This document shows, piece by piece, positions 45,206 through 58,174 of a stretch of 64,000 nt of DNA. The stretch spans positions 1,550,001-1,614,000 of the forward strand of contig NC_037323.1 of assembly GCF_000143535.2 (NCBI RefSeq). Reading direction: 5' to 3'. This DNA is from Botrytis cinerea B05.10 (lineage: Eukaryota; Ascomycota; Leotiomycetes; Helotiales; Sclerotiniaceae). The notes under the pieces are model-generated. The model was not told the origin of the DNA, searched no databases, and worked only from the letters and a program-made list of their open reading frames with translations. Position numbers and translations under genes: made by a program. Each line of letters begins with the position of its first letter. Within the stretch, counting starts at the first letter, position 1.

Positions 45206-46042
45206 ATGCCATTGATCGATCCCATCACCATGTCCGGAATCAGCCCAGTATCTGGAGATACCTCCAAGTCCAAATCATTCCCCACGGAATTCCTTTCTTC
45301 AGACATGGCTCGTATCATCACTCACATCCAGCCAGCTATCCTTTTATCTGCATATTATTTCAGATTCAATGCTTTGGTCGCAGACCCGGTACACACCCTA
45401 TTACATTCGTTGCTGCCTGTCGCGTTATTGCAGGTTGTCTACGCTGTTGTATGTCTACCAGCTGCTGGATCAAATATGGCGAAGAAATTGAAGCCGGGAG
45501 AGAAGCGGAAAGGATTGGAGGGCGGAGAGTATAATCACAAAATATTTGTACGTCTGTCCTTTGTAATATCGATTACAATGCGCGACCCCCTTCAAGTGAA
45601 TTGAATGTGTACAATTACTAATATTTCTGCCTGATAGACAACCATATTCGCCCTTATTCTAACAGCCACCACTGTCCCCGCCGTCACGGCCCTACAAATC
45701 CTCTTTGGCGCTCCCTTCACCACCCACATCGAACATACACTTCTTTCCTCGGCCCACATCTCGCTTCTAGCACTCTTCCCCCTCTTCTATATCCATGGTG
45801 TAGATTCAGTCAGATGGCTCGAAGTAGCGTCGTTGTATGCGCCAATTGATGAAGTTTTCGGTGCAGCATTCGGATGTGCGCTTGGTGCTTGGTTGGGCGC
45901 AGTACCTATTCCTTTGGATTGGGATAGGGAATGGCAGAAATGGCCTGTTACTGTTGTTACGGGTGCATTCGGGGGGTATGTTGTGGGGAAGTTTATTGGA
46001 GGGTTTGCGGGGTTGAGAGGGAAGAGAATTGAGTTGGAGTAG
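45206..46042 (+). CDS. GPI11: GPI biosynthesis protein Pig-F / Gpi11
   Basis: Two exons, 45206-45547 and 45638-46042, join in phase 0 to 248 aa. Pig-F/Gpi11 is a multi-span ER membrane protein that works with the Mcd4/Gpi13/Gpi7-type enzymes adding ethanolamine phosphate to the GPI core. It is therefore needed to anchor proteins such as the GH72 enzyme in this window. Hydrophobic spans are evident: ILLSAYYFRFNALVADP, LLPVALLQVVYAVVCLPAAG, TIFALILTATTVPAVTALQILFG, ISLLALFPLFYIHG and a C-terminal FGAAFGCALGAWLGAVPIPLDWDREWQ...VVTGAFGGYVVGKFIG. The AVPIPLDWDREWQKWP segment is the family hallmark. The start is uncertain: upstream in-frame ATGs exist at 45068 and 45116, but MPLIDPITMSG looks like the natural beginning. 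Confidence 0.9.
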
Positions 46043-47661
46043 AGGGTGAGGGGATGGGGATGGGGTAGGGGTAATAGGAAGCTGTATTGTATGATACAAG
46101 GCGCGGCGCTTGGATATGATGATGATGATGATGATGGGTAGAGAGGCTTCGGATATTATCGCATTTGCATGGGCGTATGGAAAAGAAATGGAAGAAAGTA
46201 CAAGTCAGATGCTTTTAATTGGAGATCTGGCTTAATCTAGCATGAGAATATGATTTGGGTATTTGGTTGCTAGACACGGTTTGAGACGTCCATATCTACT
46301 ATCAACGCTGAGTGGACCGTTTCACATTACCATGGTTAGTAAATTACTCAGAACTTAAGCATTTTTGCCCTTTGCACCGGTCTAGTTCACACACTATTCA
46401 TTACCATCTCAAAATACTCACGTCTATCTGAATGTTGCTTCTGTATCATGACATCTAAATGCTCACGCCTCGTCGCTTCTTCACTCCCACCAATCCCGTT
46501 GCGCTTATCACATCTTATCTCGTCTTCTCGCTGACATTTCTTCGTTGCCTATCTGTTCAATGATGTTGTCTTGTACGTTACATACAGTCTCGCGGGATGA
46601 GTAATACAATAATCAAGTTAAGCAGGAATTGATGTGTGCTACGGGTTCTGCCTAGTCTTGTGAGCTTATATTTGTGGATGTCATTGCTTGGGCTTGGGCT
46701 TGGCTTGAGGGAGAGATGAGGATGGAAGGGAACGTTGTTTGAGGTGCGATGGTACAGATAGAGTCAGTTATCTCATATCTATGCCTTTCGTTTTTCGTTT
46801 TCGCGACAGGAAAGGCATGGTTTTACAGCACTTGGGCATCAATTAACACAGCAGAGGTTTAGAAATACGTATAAACACATTTTGACTTGATTTGCTTCGT
46901 CTACCTCGACCTCTCGTCACTTTCTACGCGATACTGCATTTCGATCCGAATCACGCAAGGGAAGCGGAACGGGGAAGGAAAGGCCTAGCGAGCAGCAGGT
47001 TCTCCGTTATGGTGATCCCGTTGAGGGCTCGGCGGGTGGCTTTTCTTGGACGAAGACATGGGTTAGACTATGATGGTTGTGGAGCCAGGGATTGCGAATT
47101 GCTGAAGTACGCTAAGCTGTGAGAGTGGCGGGCTTGTTGTGCATGGCGACTTGATAAGAGGCTTGGTGTTGAAGGATGGATGAAATAGCCATGGGATGGT
47201 CTTGGATGAGAGGGATTGGTGAATTGGTGGGTTGGTGGGGTGGGAAAAGGTGCATGGGTATTGTTGTGAAGGGGGGTAGACGGGGGGTAGACGGGGGGAT
47301 GAAATGGTTGATTGAAAGGTTTGATATTATACTTGATTATCGTGTTTTGAGAGTAGAGAAGCTTGGATGAAGAGGATGGGATGATTGAATGTACAAACGA
47401 GATATATGAGAGAGAGAATTGAATAGTAGTTGGTCGACATAGATGGATCTGGAGTTGAGGAGTGAAAACATGCCAGTTCACCGCCTTTCGGCAGAACAAT
47501 TAATATTTTGGCGGCAGGAATACTTTACTGATGTGAATACTACAACAAACAAACAAGCACTAGACTATTGTCCTTCATTGCTTCAGAAATCGAATGAAAC
47601 TTATTCGAGTAAATCGGTATCTGATCACTTCAATACTACGTTGAACACCCATCCGACGAAA
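46043..47661. other. Intergenic, no gene seen
   Basis: It contains a short (GAT)n run near 46118-46136. The open frames in it (46892-47122 plus, 47499-47068 minus) are low in recognisable content. The frame of the SET gene remains open upstream to 47443 and could lengthen that protein. Confidence 0.5.
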
Positions 47662-49270
47662 ATGCTTTTTTCTCCCCTTCCTCTTTCTTCCTTGCCTGCC
47701 TGGTGCAAGTTGAACAATGTAGACTTCCTCGATACTATTGTTTCCTCATCTAAGATATGTCTACAAGGAGAAAATACCAGCCTCCCAAATGGTATAATCA
47801 CTACAAAAACGTTGAGCTCAGTGGATGCGCATGAACTGCCCACATTACTCGACATCCCCAGTGACCTTATACTAGGTAAAGATTTTCTATTGGAAATGGA
47901 GAGGGTAGATTCCCATTTCAAACAGTTGAGAGAAGCAGTTGGAGGAAAGTCGATTAGAGAAGATGCGAAGTTATTCTTGTTGCTACAGATGACTATTGCA
48001 AGGAATAATACGAATGAACAGCCAGAAATTGCCCTCAACATCGGGGTGAACAATCCGTGGTCGGAATATATAAGGTTCTTGCCAGAGAAGATTCCAGTTC
48101 CAACCATGTGGACTGAGGATGAGAAAACTCTCTTGAATGGAACGTCTCTAGAAGTATGATAAAAGCAAATGATGGTTACCACCGTGGGACTTGCTAATGG
48201 TTCTCTCAGAATTCCCTTGTTAATAAGATGGTCGCGTTATCACGAGATTTCGAAAATCTACGTGAAAAGACCATCGAAATCCCGTGGTGTCACTCGTGTT
48301 GGTGGAAAGAAGATGGACCATTAAAACCATTACTACTGTCTGACTGGATACGAGTTGATGCTTGGTACAGATCAAGATGTCTGGAAATTGAAACTGGCGA
48401 GGAAGTGATGGTGCCTGTTCTTGACATGGTCAATCACTCATTCACACCCAATGCACATTGGGAACACACTTCAAATGGCAATGCCATACTTGTCCTTGTA
48501 CCAGATATACTCTTGGACGAAGGAACCGAAATAACCATTAGCTATGGAGTCAAAAGTGATGCCGAGAACCTCTTCAATTATGGTTTTATCGATGCAGAAG
48601 TTCCATTGACGTCATTAATTCTGGAGGTAGAGCCAATAGCAACCGACCCTTTGCGTGTAGCAAAGGTTGCTGCGTTTGGAAAACGCCCATCCGTTCAGAT
48701 TTTTGGCCATTCAAATGGAGAAACTTCGTGGGATTGTCCATTTATTTACCTTGCGTGTTTGAACGAAGAAGACGGCTTGGAGTTCAAGACTGTGCAAAAA
48801 GTTGATGGCTCACAATCATTGAAAGTTTTCTGGCAAAATGCAGATGTCACAGAATCTACCGATCAATTTGAGAGATTGATTAGTGGCCACGAACGCGAGG
48901 ACATTCTCAGGTTTCGAGCGTTGAATTTGATACGAGATCGGATTGAATTGCAACTAGAGCGTCTTCAAGCAAGCGAAGAAATAGTGGAAACATTAGTGAA
49001 CGGGGAGATGGTCGACCCCAATACTCAAGCCAATGCATTGGAGTTGAGACAGATAGAGACCGACGTGTTAGGGGTTGCTTATGGGGCTATCAATGAAGAG
49101 GTCTGTTGTGTTTGTTTGTGTATGTTGTCTTCTAAATATGCTAATAGTGCTCATAGATATCGGACTTGTCCAAAGTTTCAAGCATTTCTCAACTTCTGAC
49201 ATCAGTGCAAGTTGATACGAAACATGATGATCCCAGCGCAGAAAGCAACGAAGAGGATGACTTTAGTTGA
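47662..49270 (+). CDS. SET-domain protein lysine methyltransferase (RKM/SETD6-like)
   Basis: Three exons, 47662-48153, 48210-49100 and 49157-49270, join in phase 0 to 498 aa. Split-SET enzymes of this class methylate lysines of non-histone substrates such as ribosomal proteins, using S-adenosylmethionine. The N-terminal part has LPAWCKLNNVDFLDTI and GIITTKTLSS, the usual start of the SET region. Then come the helical insert (NPWSEYIRFLPEKIPVPTMWTEDEKTLLNGT) and the SAM/lysine-channel motif DMVNHSFTPNAHW. ILLDEGTEITISYGVKSDAENLFNYGFI contains the catalytic Tyr. The C-terminal about 200 residues form a RubisCO-LSMT-type substrate-binding region, ending in an acidic tail. The second intron uses GTCTGT as donor, so its exact border is less certain. 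The substrate cannot be told from sequence. Confidence 0.88.
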
Positions 49271-51362
49271 AAAAGCTACACATTGTCTTTCAACGACAGC
49301 TCTCCCGCATATTGAGAGATATCCTGGAAGGGCCCGTGAATTCGACAAAGGATGTAAGATAGAGACATCTTTTATTGGATGGAAACACTAGTAGTTATCA
49401 TTGGCTTTTCGGAACGACATGCGTTTATGTGCGAAGGGTGAATTTACGATTATAGTTCGGATTCTGGATAATGTCCGGAGGGGTCAAGCATTCGTATCAT
49501 ATATTGTGTACACTAGATGTCAAATGCGGCAAAGACACCGCATTTTCGTACCAATTATCGGAGAGAAATTCCAGAACCTCGATTTTGGGGAGCACGAGTT
49601 GACCTATGATTTTACTACTAGTGAGATTAGTGGGATTTGAGGCGCAATCAATTCCGTTTATCGCCGAATATAACTAACATTAGCACGAGTCAAGGCGTCG
49701 GCAATCATTGCGAATGTATTTGTTTAATGCTCGACCAAGAGAAATATGCGTATATCTATAACTGTTGGAACAATACGGCACCTGTAAAGCGTAAGATAGG
49801 CGTGCGTGTGCGACTATTTACTCCATGCCTCCTTGCTAGCCTGCCAATCTGCCAATTGCTTAACAGCTAGAAGCTAGTGCCATCAATGATGTTCCCAAGG
49901 ATTCGGGCATTGCTGATCTTTACTTAATAGTCATTGGAGTTAAAGTTCAATACAAATGAAGGGTCAATATATGGTTCACATGACGCTGTTTTTTTTTTAA
50001 CAGGTATTTAACATTTTCGGAGTTTGAGATATGACGCAATTAGCCTAAACAGAGACTTTGGGGGAAAAAGCTAATAGTTCTATATCATTGTCATTTTATA
50101 TCAAGGTATATTCAGCCGCTTCTTGATGTTCAATATATAGATAGGGTGACGAGGTCCGAAATTTGAGTGTCAACGTCGATGCGGTGTTGTGTAGTAAATC
50201 TTACGTAATCTTGCTAGCGAAGGTGTGTATGGTTGTCGGAACCCTCGCATCAAAATTTTACTAGACCATAAGCCCCTCAAGGAAAATTACGAGGAGATAT
50301 AACAGCAGAACTATAGCACTAATCGAATAACCTTTTCTGGGGTAATTTACTAACCTCACGCAGGAAGTTTTGATCGATGGCACCACTTCTTGGTACTCTT
50401 AGTCCACTGCGGAAAAACATGAATTCAAATACTTTTCGTTGGCCTTCAACCGATATGTGTTCTTGTTGACGCACCGGTATAACTAAGGTTCGATAGTGAC
50501 TGCTAGCTACTTCGGTCGGTGTAATGCTGCCATCGCCAAGAAAGAAAGGTGGTAAATGTATGCTGAGATAGGCCATCTGTGTCGATGCCTCGCAGACATC
50601 GTCCAGATTGTACAAAACCGCAAGCCATGCAAAACCAGCACATCCAAAATAGGTCAGCTACCCAGATCCGAGGAAATCTTCATGCTCGTTTGGCCGCTTT
50701 GGTGATAGCCAAGATGACCCTATCGTGTTACCTGTACACCTGTAGGTACCGTGGCTCTGTGCGTACCGTCCTCCAGATCATCCCCGCAAAAAAGTTTCTC
50801 TCTAGTCTGAGGGTTTTTAGCATTGTGGATAAGCCACCGGCCGGTTATGCAGTCAATCATTTTACCACCCAATCACACTCGTACCAGCGTAGTATTTTAC
50901 TGGAGGAAGGAATAAACACCGACAATGTACCAAAGTACCTTGCCCCAGATCCCGCCTCCATGTCCATTGATTATAAGGATCCTGCCCTTTCAGTTTAGTT
51001 GCCTTCAAACACGTTTATATGCAACCCCCTTCACCCTCTTATCCGAGCGAATATTTCTTCACCTAACGATATGGAATATACCTAGAACATCACACACAGG
51101 CATCTCATCTCCACCGTCTCCACTCGGTTCACGATTGGCAAATCGGTCCTCTCAACGAATGTTAAGGTTTATCACGAAGCCGCTCGATGTTACATTGAAT
51201 AAGTGACCCACGATCGCAGAAAAGATAAGCTGAACATAGCAACGTTGAGCATAGCGGTACCCCCGAAACGGACCGAAACCTATTCTTCAAAGACGCAAAT
51301 AACTTTTACTGCTTCTTGTTGAACAACACAACATTGAAAGAGGTCGGAAAATTACATTCGAA
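49271..51362. other. Intergenic, no supported gene
   Basis: Several short frames (for example 50615-50319 minus and 50579-51206 plus) have ordinary composition but no recognisable domain or consistent splicing. The right end is the upstream region of the FacB-like regulator. Confidence 0.45.
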
Positions 51363-54309
51363 ATGCCCGGAATCTTGCCTATGAAGATTATAAAGGTGGG
51401 CTCGTCGAGCTCACAGAGTCGGATTGCCCAGGCGTGCGATAGGTGCCGAAGCAAGAAGATCCGGTGCGATGGCATTCGACCATGTTGTTCACAATGTTCT
51501 GGCGTTGGGTTCGAATGTAAAACGAGCGATAAATTGAGTCGACGAGCATTTCCTAGAGGATAGTGAGTATACCGGTATTTCATACTGACAGTCGTCGCCC
51601 ATGTCGTTCTCGGTGTTTGATTGTGTAGTATAGCATTGGAGCATTGGAGCATTGGTTCCTCATGCTCTATGGACAATCTTCCGTACACAATTGCTGACTT
51701 GCCGTTCGTCTAGTACTGAGTCTTTGGAGGAGAGAGTTCGTACACTGGAGGGGGAGATTAGGGAAATGAAGGAATTGCTGGATGGCAAGGACGAGAAGAT
51801 AGAGATGCTTTCGAAAATGCACGATAATCGACGCCCTTCACTTTCTTCAACGGCAACTTCACCTCCTGTCGAAAGTCGAAAAGAGTCATCGCCTCCGAGG
51901 GAGGATATGTTCAAGGTCCAAGCTTCACCCCATTTATTGGAAGGCGATCATTCTAATCCATATTTCATGGGAGCATCAAGTGGGAGAAGTTTTGTCGGTA
52001 GGAACTAATCAATAATCACATCTCATTTAAGGTTTGCGACGCTAATATCTTTCTAGATATCTGCAAGCGTAAAATCCAAGACAGCATCAAATCTTCCGTA
52101 GGGTTTGACGTGGAAGCATTTTTGAACCCTCAAAATGAATCCACCTCGTTATCATCAATTACACCGGCCCCGAGCGTCGCACCCCCACGCTTATTCTCAG
52201 ACCAATGTGTGAATGTCTTTTTTCAAGAATGGGCACCACTATTCCCCGTCATACACAAGCATACTTTCTTGCCTCTGTATGACGAATATTCATCGAATCC
52301 GAATCAAGTGAAAGACCAACATAAATTGGCTCAGTTGCACCTTGTCTTTGGTATCGCGGGACTCTCCACCGACTGTCCCGACAAAGAACAAATATCATTA
52401 TGTGAGAACCAATGGCGGACAGCTCTCAACAATGTTTTGATGGAGAACAACATATCGACACTTCAATGTTTGATTCTGGCGCTTATTTATTGCATTCAAA
52501 AGGGAGACTACAATAGCCTACAGCATTACAAAGGAATCGCTGTTGGTCTTTCTCACCGACTTGGTTTACATCAAAGTCAGAAGCGATTCTCCTTTGATTT
52601 ATTGGCTGCTGAGACGAGAAAGAGGGTTTTTTGGACTTTGTATACTGTTGATTGGTAAGAATTATGCTAGAGTTTATATTGCAAAGCTAATCTCTTACAG
52701 CTTTTCTGCTTCCCTCATTGGCCTCCCTAAATTGTTAAGGGAAGACGATATCTACGCGGAGTATCCCTCAGATATAGATGATGAACATATGAATGAGAAA
52801 GGATTTCAATCCATGCCTCCAGGGGAACCTACCAGGATTTCTAGTGCTCTTGCTCTGTTCCGATGCTCACGCATCCTGTCTAAAGTCTTGGAGCAAATTT
52901 ATCCCTCGGCTACAACTCACGATTTATCGTTGCAAACCCTTTTTGCTCTGGCGGCCGAATTGAATGAATGGTCTGATAATCTACCAAGTCATTTGAAGCT
53001 TACATTCGTGCAAGATAAACCGTCAACAGATATTACAGGCAGTCGATCAGCTTTGTTGGTAAGTCGAACAATGGCGTGTAGATTTAGTTTTGCTCTAACC
53101 AAATCATAGTCTCTTGCGTTTTATTACATTCGATCATTGATTCACCGCCCTGCTATTGGTTCCTCCCTTGGACCTAAAACTTCGCCATCCGTCATTTCCT
53201 TGGCTGATTCCAGCAAACATCTCATACAAATCACGCAGCTCCTTGAAGAAAGAAATATGGCTTTCTCATTCTGCATAAATAAAAACGCAATGCTTACGTT
53301 ATGTGGCCTAAGCCTTCTGTATCAAGGTCTCGATATTAAACAGGAAGGGAAGTTGATGCAAGAAAGTCAACGACTCATCAAAACCGTAATCAGATTTCTA
53401 GAAAAGGCCAACGCTCCTGGTGCAGCCGACTTCAAGAAACTTGCGTCATCTCTAATTACTCTGGATAGCCAAAGTCTTGACTACAGAACCAAGTCGGCAC
53501 TGTTACGCACTTCTTCCTCCATGTCTGCCCCAAAAAGTTCAAAGTCAACACCATCGTCCGGCGTCGTTCCAAGAAAAAATAACCGACAGCAACACCCATA
53601 CACCCATATCAGTGCTAGCATGAGCGAGAATGACATATTAGCACAACAAGAGAAGCTTCGACGATCTACATTACCAAATATATACCATCATGCTTCACAA
53701 ATTCAGGCATCGGCTCGATCATCCTATGACGAAACAAATTCCGATTCTCCGATAACCAAACGGCAAAATCGTAGCTCCCTTTCCCAACTATCAAAGCCTC
53801 GATATAACACAAATGCAAAAGCACCAAATTTGGATTATTTATCCTTGAGTAATACGCCAATTACTTCACAACAACCTTCACCAACGATTTCACGTACAGC
53901 TCCTCCAGGCCCAAGTTCTCATAACTCTCACCTAATGTACAGCAAGATTGATAATCAACAAAGCGAGTGGGCTATCCTCGCTTCCTTGGAAAGTGGTGAA
54001 AGCAACATTCACAGTGCTATCTATGGTGGGCCACCGCCCAGTCTTTCGGAAACAACTCAAAGTGCTCCTTCAAACTCGAGTTATGAGGATTGGACTTCTA
54101 GTACCTTCTGGCACGATATGACTGCGAATACTCACGATCCCTTGACAAATCCCGCGCCTGCACAGAGTGTATTGAGTTTTAGTGGGGAGAGTCATAGCTC
54201 TGGTGACGAACTGTCCACTAGTGATCTTGGAATGCGCGGAAATATTCAGTACTTACACGAGTCTTTGCCACATTGTGATGATTATATACTTCAGCTCATG
54301 CAGTACTAA
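51363..54309 (+). CDS. Zn2Cys6 transcription factor of the FacB/Cat8 type
   Basis: Five exons, 51363-51562, 51714-51997, 52057-52654, 52701-53058 and 53110-54309, join in frame to 879 aa, close to the length of Aspergillus FacB. The binuclear zinc cluster is near residues 24-51: [22 protein letters not shown], then [40 protein letters not shown] follows as a linker and coiled-coil dimerisation element; the TESLEERVR run is characteristic of FacB/Cat8. The middle homology (fungal_trans) region has [42 protein letters not shown] and [21 protein letters not shown]. The C-terminal ~350 residues are Ser/Pro/Asn-rich and end in an acidic, aromatic activation-like tail. By family, it would activate acetate utilisation and gluconeogenesis genes. 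Orthology is inferred from motifs, not tested. Confidence 0.9.
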
Positions 54310-55110
54310 ACATTCGTCTTTTTTTAATGCCCCTGGCGTCTTGGTAGTCTTATTATGGTTATGGGAGAGGTTATGCTGTGTTGTTGTGTCTTGAGAATAC
54401 CCATATGATTTTCAGATTGGCGTTCAAATATGTGGGAGGGCAAGATATACAATTTGATATTGTGGATAGGCTAGCGTGGCATGGGCTGGAGCGGTGGTCG
54501 TCGAGGCGTTGATAGTTGATAACCTACGTTCGTTCCCACCCGGCGTACTTATTATACGCATATGCTATTTTTAACTTTGATAGATAGATACTTAGAAGCT
54601 ATATATAAATATAAACTAAAATTAAGCCAGCTCGCTAAAATGCAGTGTGTTCTCTGAAAGGTCTAATGGCTCAATACTCCAGCATGATTGATGCAAGCAC
54701 CTCGGCCCTACATATATTACCCACGCGTGCCACAAAAAGTCGATGACACTAAAAGTCTCCAGTTACCTAAATAGTCCAGTTGCTTTTCCCCACAATCCCA
54801 ACCGGAATCTCAAATCATAAATTCCCTCGTGAAGATTGCGCAAGTCATGAGCTTCCCCGGATTTTACCGAAACAAGACTAGTGTTTTCCGCCGAACCTCG
54901 GTCATTATCACATGCTCGAGCGGATGTGACCCTGCGACTCGCGAACGGTCGTTGCTGCTTGCGGACTACATTTAAATATCCTACTCCCGTACCTGAACTT
55001 GTTGCATTTAATTATAACATTTACCACTTCTGCGAATCTGCAAAACTGTTGGAGTTCATCGACTGATACATTTTGTGTCGTATAATTAAAATAATCCAGC
55101 ATTTACAATC
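54310..55110. other. Intergenic, no gene seen
   Basis: 3' flank of the FacB-like gene and upstream region of the SCP2 gene. AT-rich, nothing else supported. Confidence 0.5.
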
Positions 55111-55568
55111 ATGTCTCTCAAAAACGGTACGCTCTTCCATTCTCCAGCCTACTACAATTACAAATCATCCGTTTTTTGCTAACCCATCAACCCGCAGACG
55201 CATTTCCCTCCTCCGCAGCCTTCGACGCCATCTCCTCCTCCCTCGAATCATCCCCCACCGACCGCGCCGACGCCATCAAACAGGGCAACGCCGTCTTCGC
55301 CTTCACGCTCAAGAACAAAGCGGGCGAGACAGCCAACTGGCACATCGATTTAAAGAAGGAAGGCAAAGTCGGAAGCGGGCTGGGCGAAAAACCTACCGTG
55401 ACACTGAGTCTGAGTGATGACGATTTCGGAAAGTTGGTCGCGGGAAAGGCGAACGCGCAGAGGCTTTTTATGGCGGGGAAATTGAAGGTTAAGGGTGATG
55501 TGATGAAGGCGACGAAGATGGAACCGATCTTGAAGAAGGCCCAGGGGGGTGTTAAGGCGAAGTTGTAG
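55111..55568 (+). CDS. SCP2 sterol-carrier / non-specific lipid-transfer protein
   Basis: Two exons, a 16-nt first exon 55111-55126 (MSLKN plus one base) and 55198-55568, join in frame to 128 aa. The SCP2 fold is clear: FDAISSSLES, NAVFAFTLKNKAG, WHIDLKKEGKVGSGLGEKPTVTLSLSDDDFGKLVAGKANAQRLFMAGKLKVKGDVMKA and TKMEPIL. The protein binds lipids and acyl-CoA in its pocket. Stand-alone fungal versions of this size (like yeast Pox18) are peroxisomal. The C-terminal tripeptide is AKL, a good peroxisomal targeting signal type 1, which supports import into the peroxisome and a role next to beta-oxidation. Confidence 0.95.
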
Positions 55569-56763
55569 AGAGGTGTGGGATGGGGAGTGCGGGTTTGCTG
55601 TCCTGTGTAATGGGGTCTTAGATGTCTAGTCTATAGATGGGAAGTGATGTGGTGTGTTTTGGGGGCATGCTCTCAACTAGAATCAGCGAGAATCGGGTTG
55701 GATAGAATGCTTGGTTTTTGCTATCAGGATAGAATGCGTGTTTGTCTGATATGCGAGTCAACTTGGTCAGTGGAACCGCACTTGTTTTGATACCTCAGAT
55801 AGGGATTAAGAGATACATTATCGTTTTTATTTTGTTGTTCTACTATCGTATGGTATCTTTCTGGGTAGCTTTGAAACTCGATGTTTTGAATGTTGTATGG
55901 TTTGCTTATCTTACACATTTACCTACTCCCAAACATTGCAAGTCCTCGAAATTGTGTCCCCGATCCAAATGAGTACAACTCATCTATACCTTCTTGTTTA
56001 TCTACCTTCCTTTAAATGAAGAAAGAAACTGTCTTGTATGCTTTGATTTATGTATGCTCATTTCCGTCTCACTCCACCAATTCCCATCTGCGGAATTCAT
56101 CCAGCGATAAAATCCTAGACAAAACCCAACCGGATAGTTTCGGCATCGGATCTCATCGCCAACTTATGTTTCACAGCACACATCTCTACGCTCTCCGGGT
56201 CTCCATTCTATTCGATGAGGAATGATCAAGTTCCTCGTCTCTACTCCTCTCGAATTCCGCTCTTTCCATGTCATTTTATATTATACTATCTTGTCTACCT
56301 CTTTTCAATCCTTTTTGGTACATGACCTATATATTATTCGTATATTCAAACACGGCAAATTTATCTTATCATCATGTCCAGATATTGTCTTGTTACTTAC
56401 ATATATACATACGCGCTTCTACGCGTGCAAAATCCTACATCGTGGCTTTTGGACTCGCTGCAATGCCGTCGTTTGTTTGGATATGTATGTTGCGTTGGAT
56501 CTCGGGCTTGGATGTCTTGATTCGTCAAGGTATGTATGTATATCTAGAGATTGAGAGATCTTACGTGGGTGGATGGTATGTGAGTATTTGCGTTGGTGAA
56601 ATGATGGAGATTTCATATGCAGACACCCGGTTTATCTCTTTGGGCTGGCTAGGTTTGGGGATTCAAGTGGGCGGAATGGAGGAAAGGATGTTTGTGGATT
56701 TGAGCATGTGGTAGATTGAGAGCGTGGGGCTTTCTTGACCTTCATTTTTCTTTCTTTATTGTG
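55569..56763. other. Intergenic, no supported gene
   Basis: A plus-strand frame at 56268-56714 is hydrophobic and aromatic but has no recognisable domain. It is likely non-coding. Confidence 0.45.
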
Positions 56764-57852
56764 TTATAATTGATATTTTAGCGCTTGTTGGATGAACCTA
56801 GTTGTTTTTTCCGCCTGGCACCTATCATATTCCCAGCACCAATCATAATGACTAACCGTGTCGTCATCGAAACCTATATGGTTTGGTGCGCTGGTGGTCC
56901 ATTCATTGTAGGGGGGGGGCTCCCGTTCTGGGATCAATACCATATCGACTTTCATGTCCTCGAAGCAAGAAACTTGCCAAAACTCCACCGACTGAACCGA
57001 ATCATATCGCTGTAAGCCATCTATCACCTTTGTCTCCTCAGGCACGACTCACGTCTGGTTTTATCCTTCTCGCTGAACCTCGTCAGCAGCTGGTGTAGAC
57101 GTTGTCCACGATTTTAAACCTTTCACAGAGCATATTAAATGAACCGCGTGATTATGGTACCCGATTCCAAGTCATGTCTCGATTCACGCAAAAATTGCCT
57201 ATGAGTGATTTCCAAGAAGGGACGCGCGTCCAAATTCGAATTCTGGTTCCGCAAATTATCAATTTGTGCTTGTGCTTGGTTGTTTCGAGCCTTCAACTCA
57301 ACGTTTCGTACATGCTCTTCATTCTGAGCATCCAGACTACTTCTGTAGCATGCTAGGCATACTTGTACGTGGCTTTCATCGTCAGGTGGTGGTTGGACAA
57401 GGTCTACTGCGGGAGCATCATCACCAGAGCATATGACACAAGATGGTGCATGTTGCGCTGAAGGTTGTTGTTGTGGATCTTGCATGTTCAACTCTTCTCC
57501 TAATACGATGCTGCTCATCACTGCATCTTCTGCTTCGCCACTGTTGACTGAGACTTCAGGATCTGCATGGACACGTGATTCTGCCAAAAGACCACCAGCG
57601 AATCTTGCTCTGGGAGCTTCGTACCAAATGTAGCCTCGATCTGTGAATCTTTCCGTGATGATACTCACATCTTCTTGAGTGAGGCCTCGTTGGAAACGTT
57701 CAAGCCTGACTACGAGGACTACTTTAGTCTCTGATTCACTGACTCGATCGATCAGGTAGGTAATGCTCTTGAAATAGTTGACGGATAGCGCCCTTTAACA
57801 TGTCGGTTGTCCAGTGACTGAGATGTATACCGAATAGGATTTTTGACTCCAT
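56764..57852 (-). CDS. Unrecognised protein, probable gene, 5' end uncertain
   Basis: Two long coding-like blocks can be joined: 57794-57161 and 57047-56764, the intron using GTACCA...GAG and keeping frame. The first block holds YFKSITYLIDRVSESETKVVLVVRLERF, RGLTQEDVSIITERF and GYIWYEAPRARFAGGLLAES. A Cys pair region follows (CVICSGDD and VQVCLACYRSSLD, zinc-ribbon- or RING-like), then a coiled segment ELKARNNQAQAQIDNLRNQ. The second ends WCWEYDRCQAEKTTRFIQQALKYQL. I do not recognise the family. An ATG at 57852 (MESKILFGIHLSHWTTDML) looks like a natural start but lies in another frame, so there is either a further intron or a frameshift. No function is proposed. Confidence 0.45.
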
Positions 57853-58174
57853 ATTGCCTGTATTGGATCTTCAGAAATTAGCATTTAGTCAACAAGCAGC
57901 AAGTGAGAAGAAGAACTAAAGCCCTAGATTCCCACATGTTGAAAAAGGCGTGGCGCCAGCAATAGAGTGTTTGTGTCGGTTTTAAGGAATACAAGAATTG
58001 ATTACTATTCTTTAACGTGCTTGAAAACTGGAAAAAAGGTTTGAATTGTGGAACCTCGATGTAGGGGCGAAACAATGAGGGACAATGTTTGGATGATCTG
58101 TTGAGCCTTTTTTTTTTCAGTCTTGAAGCTTGATGACGAACGAGGCTAAAAGAAGAGGCGAGCATACACATTTC

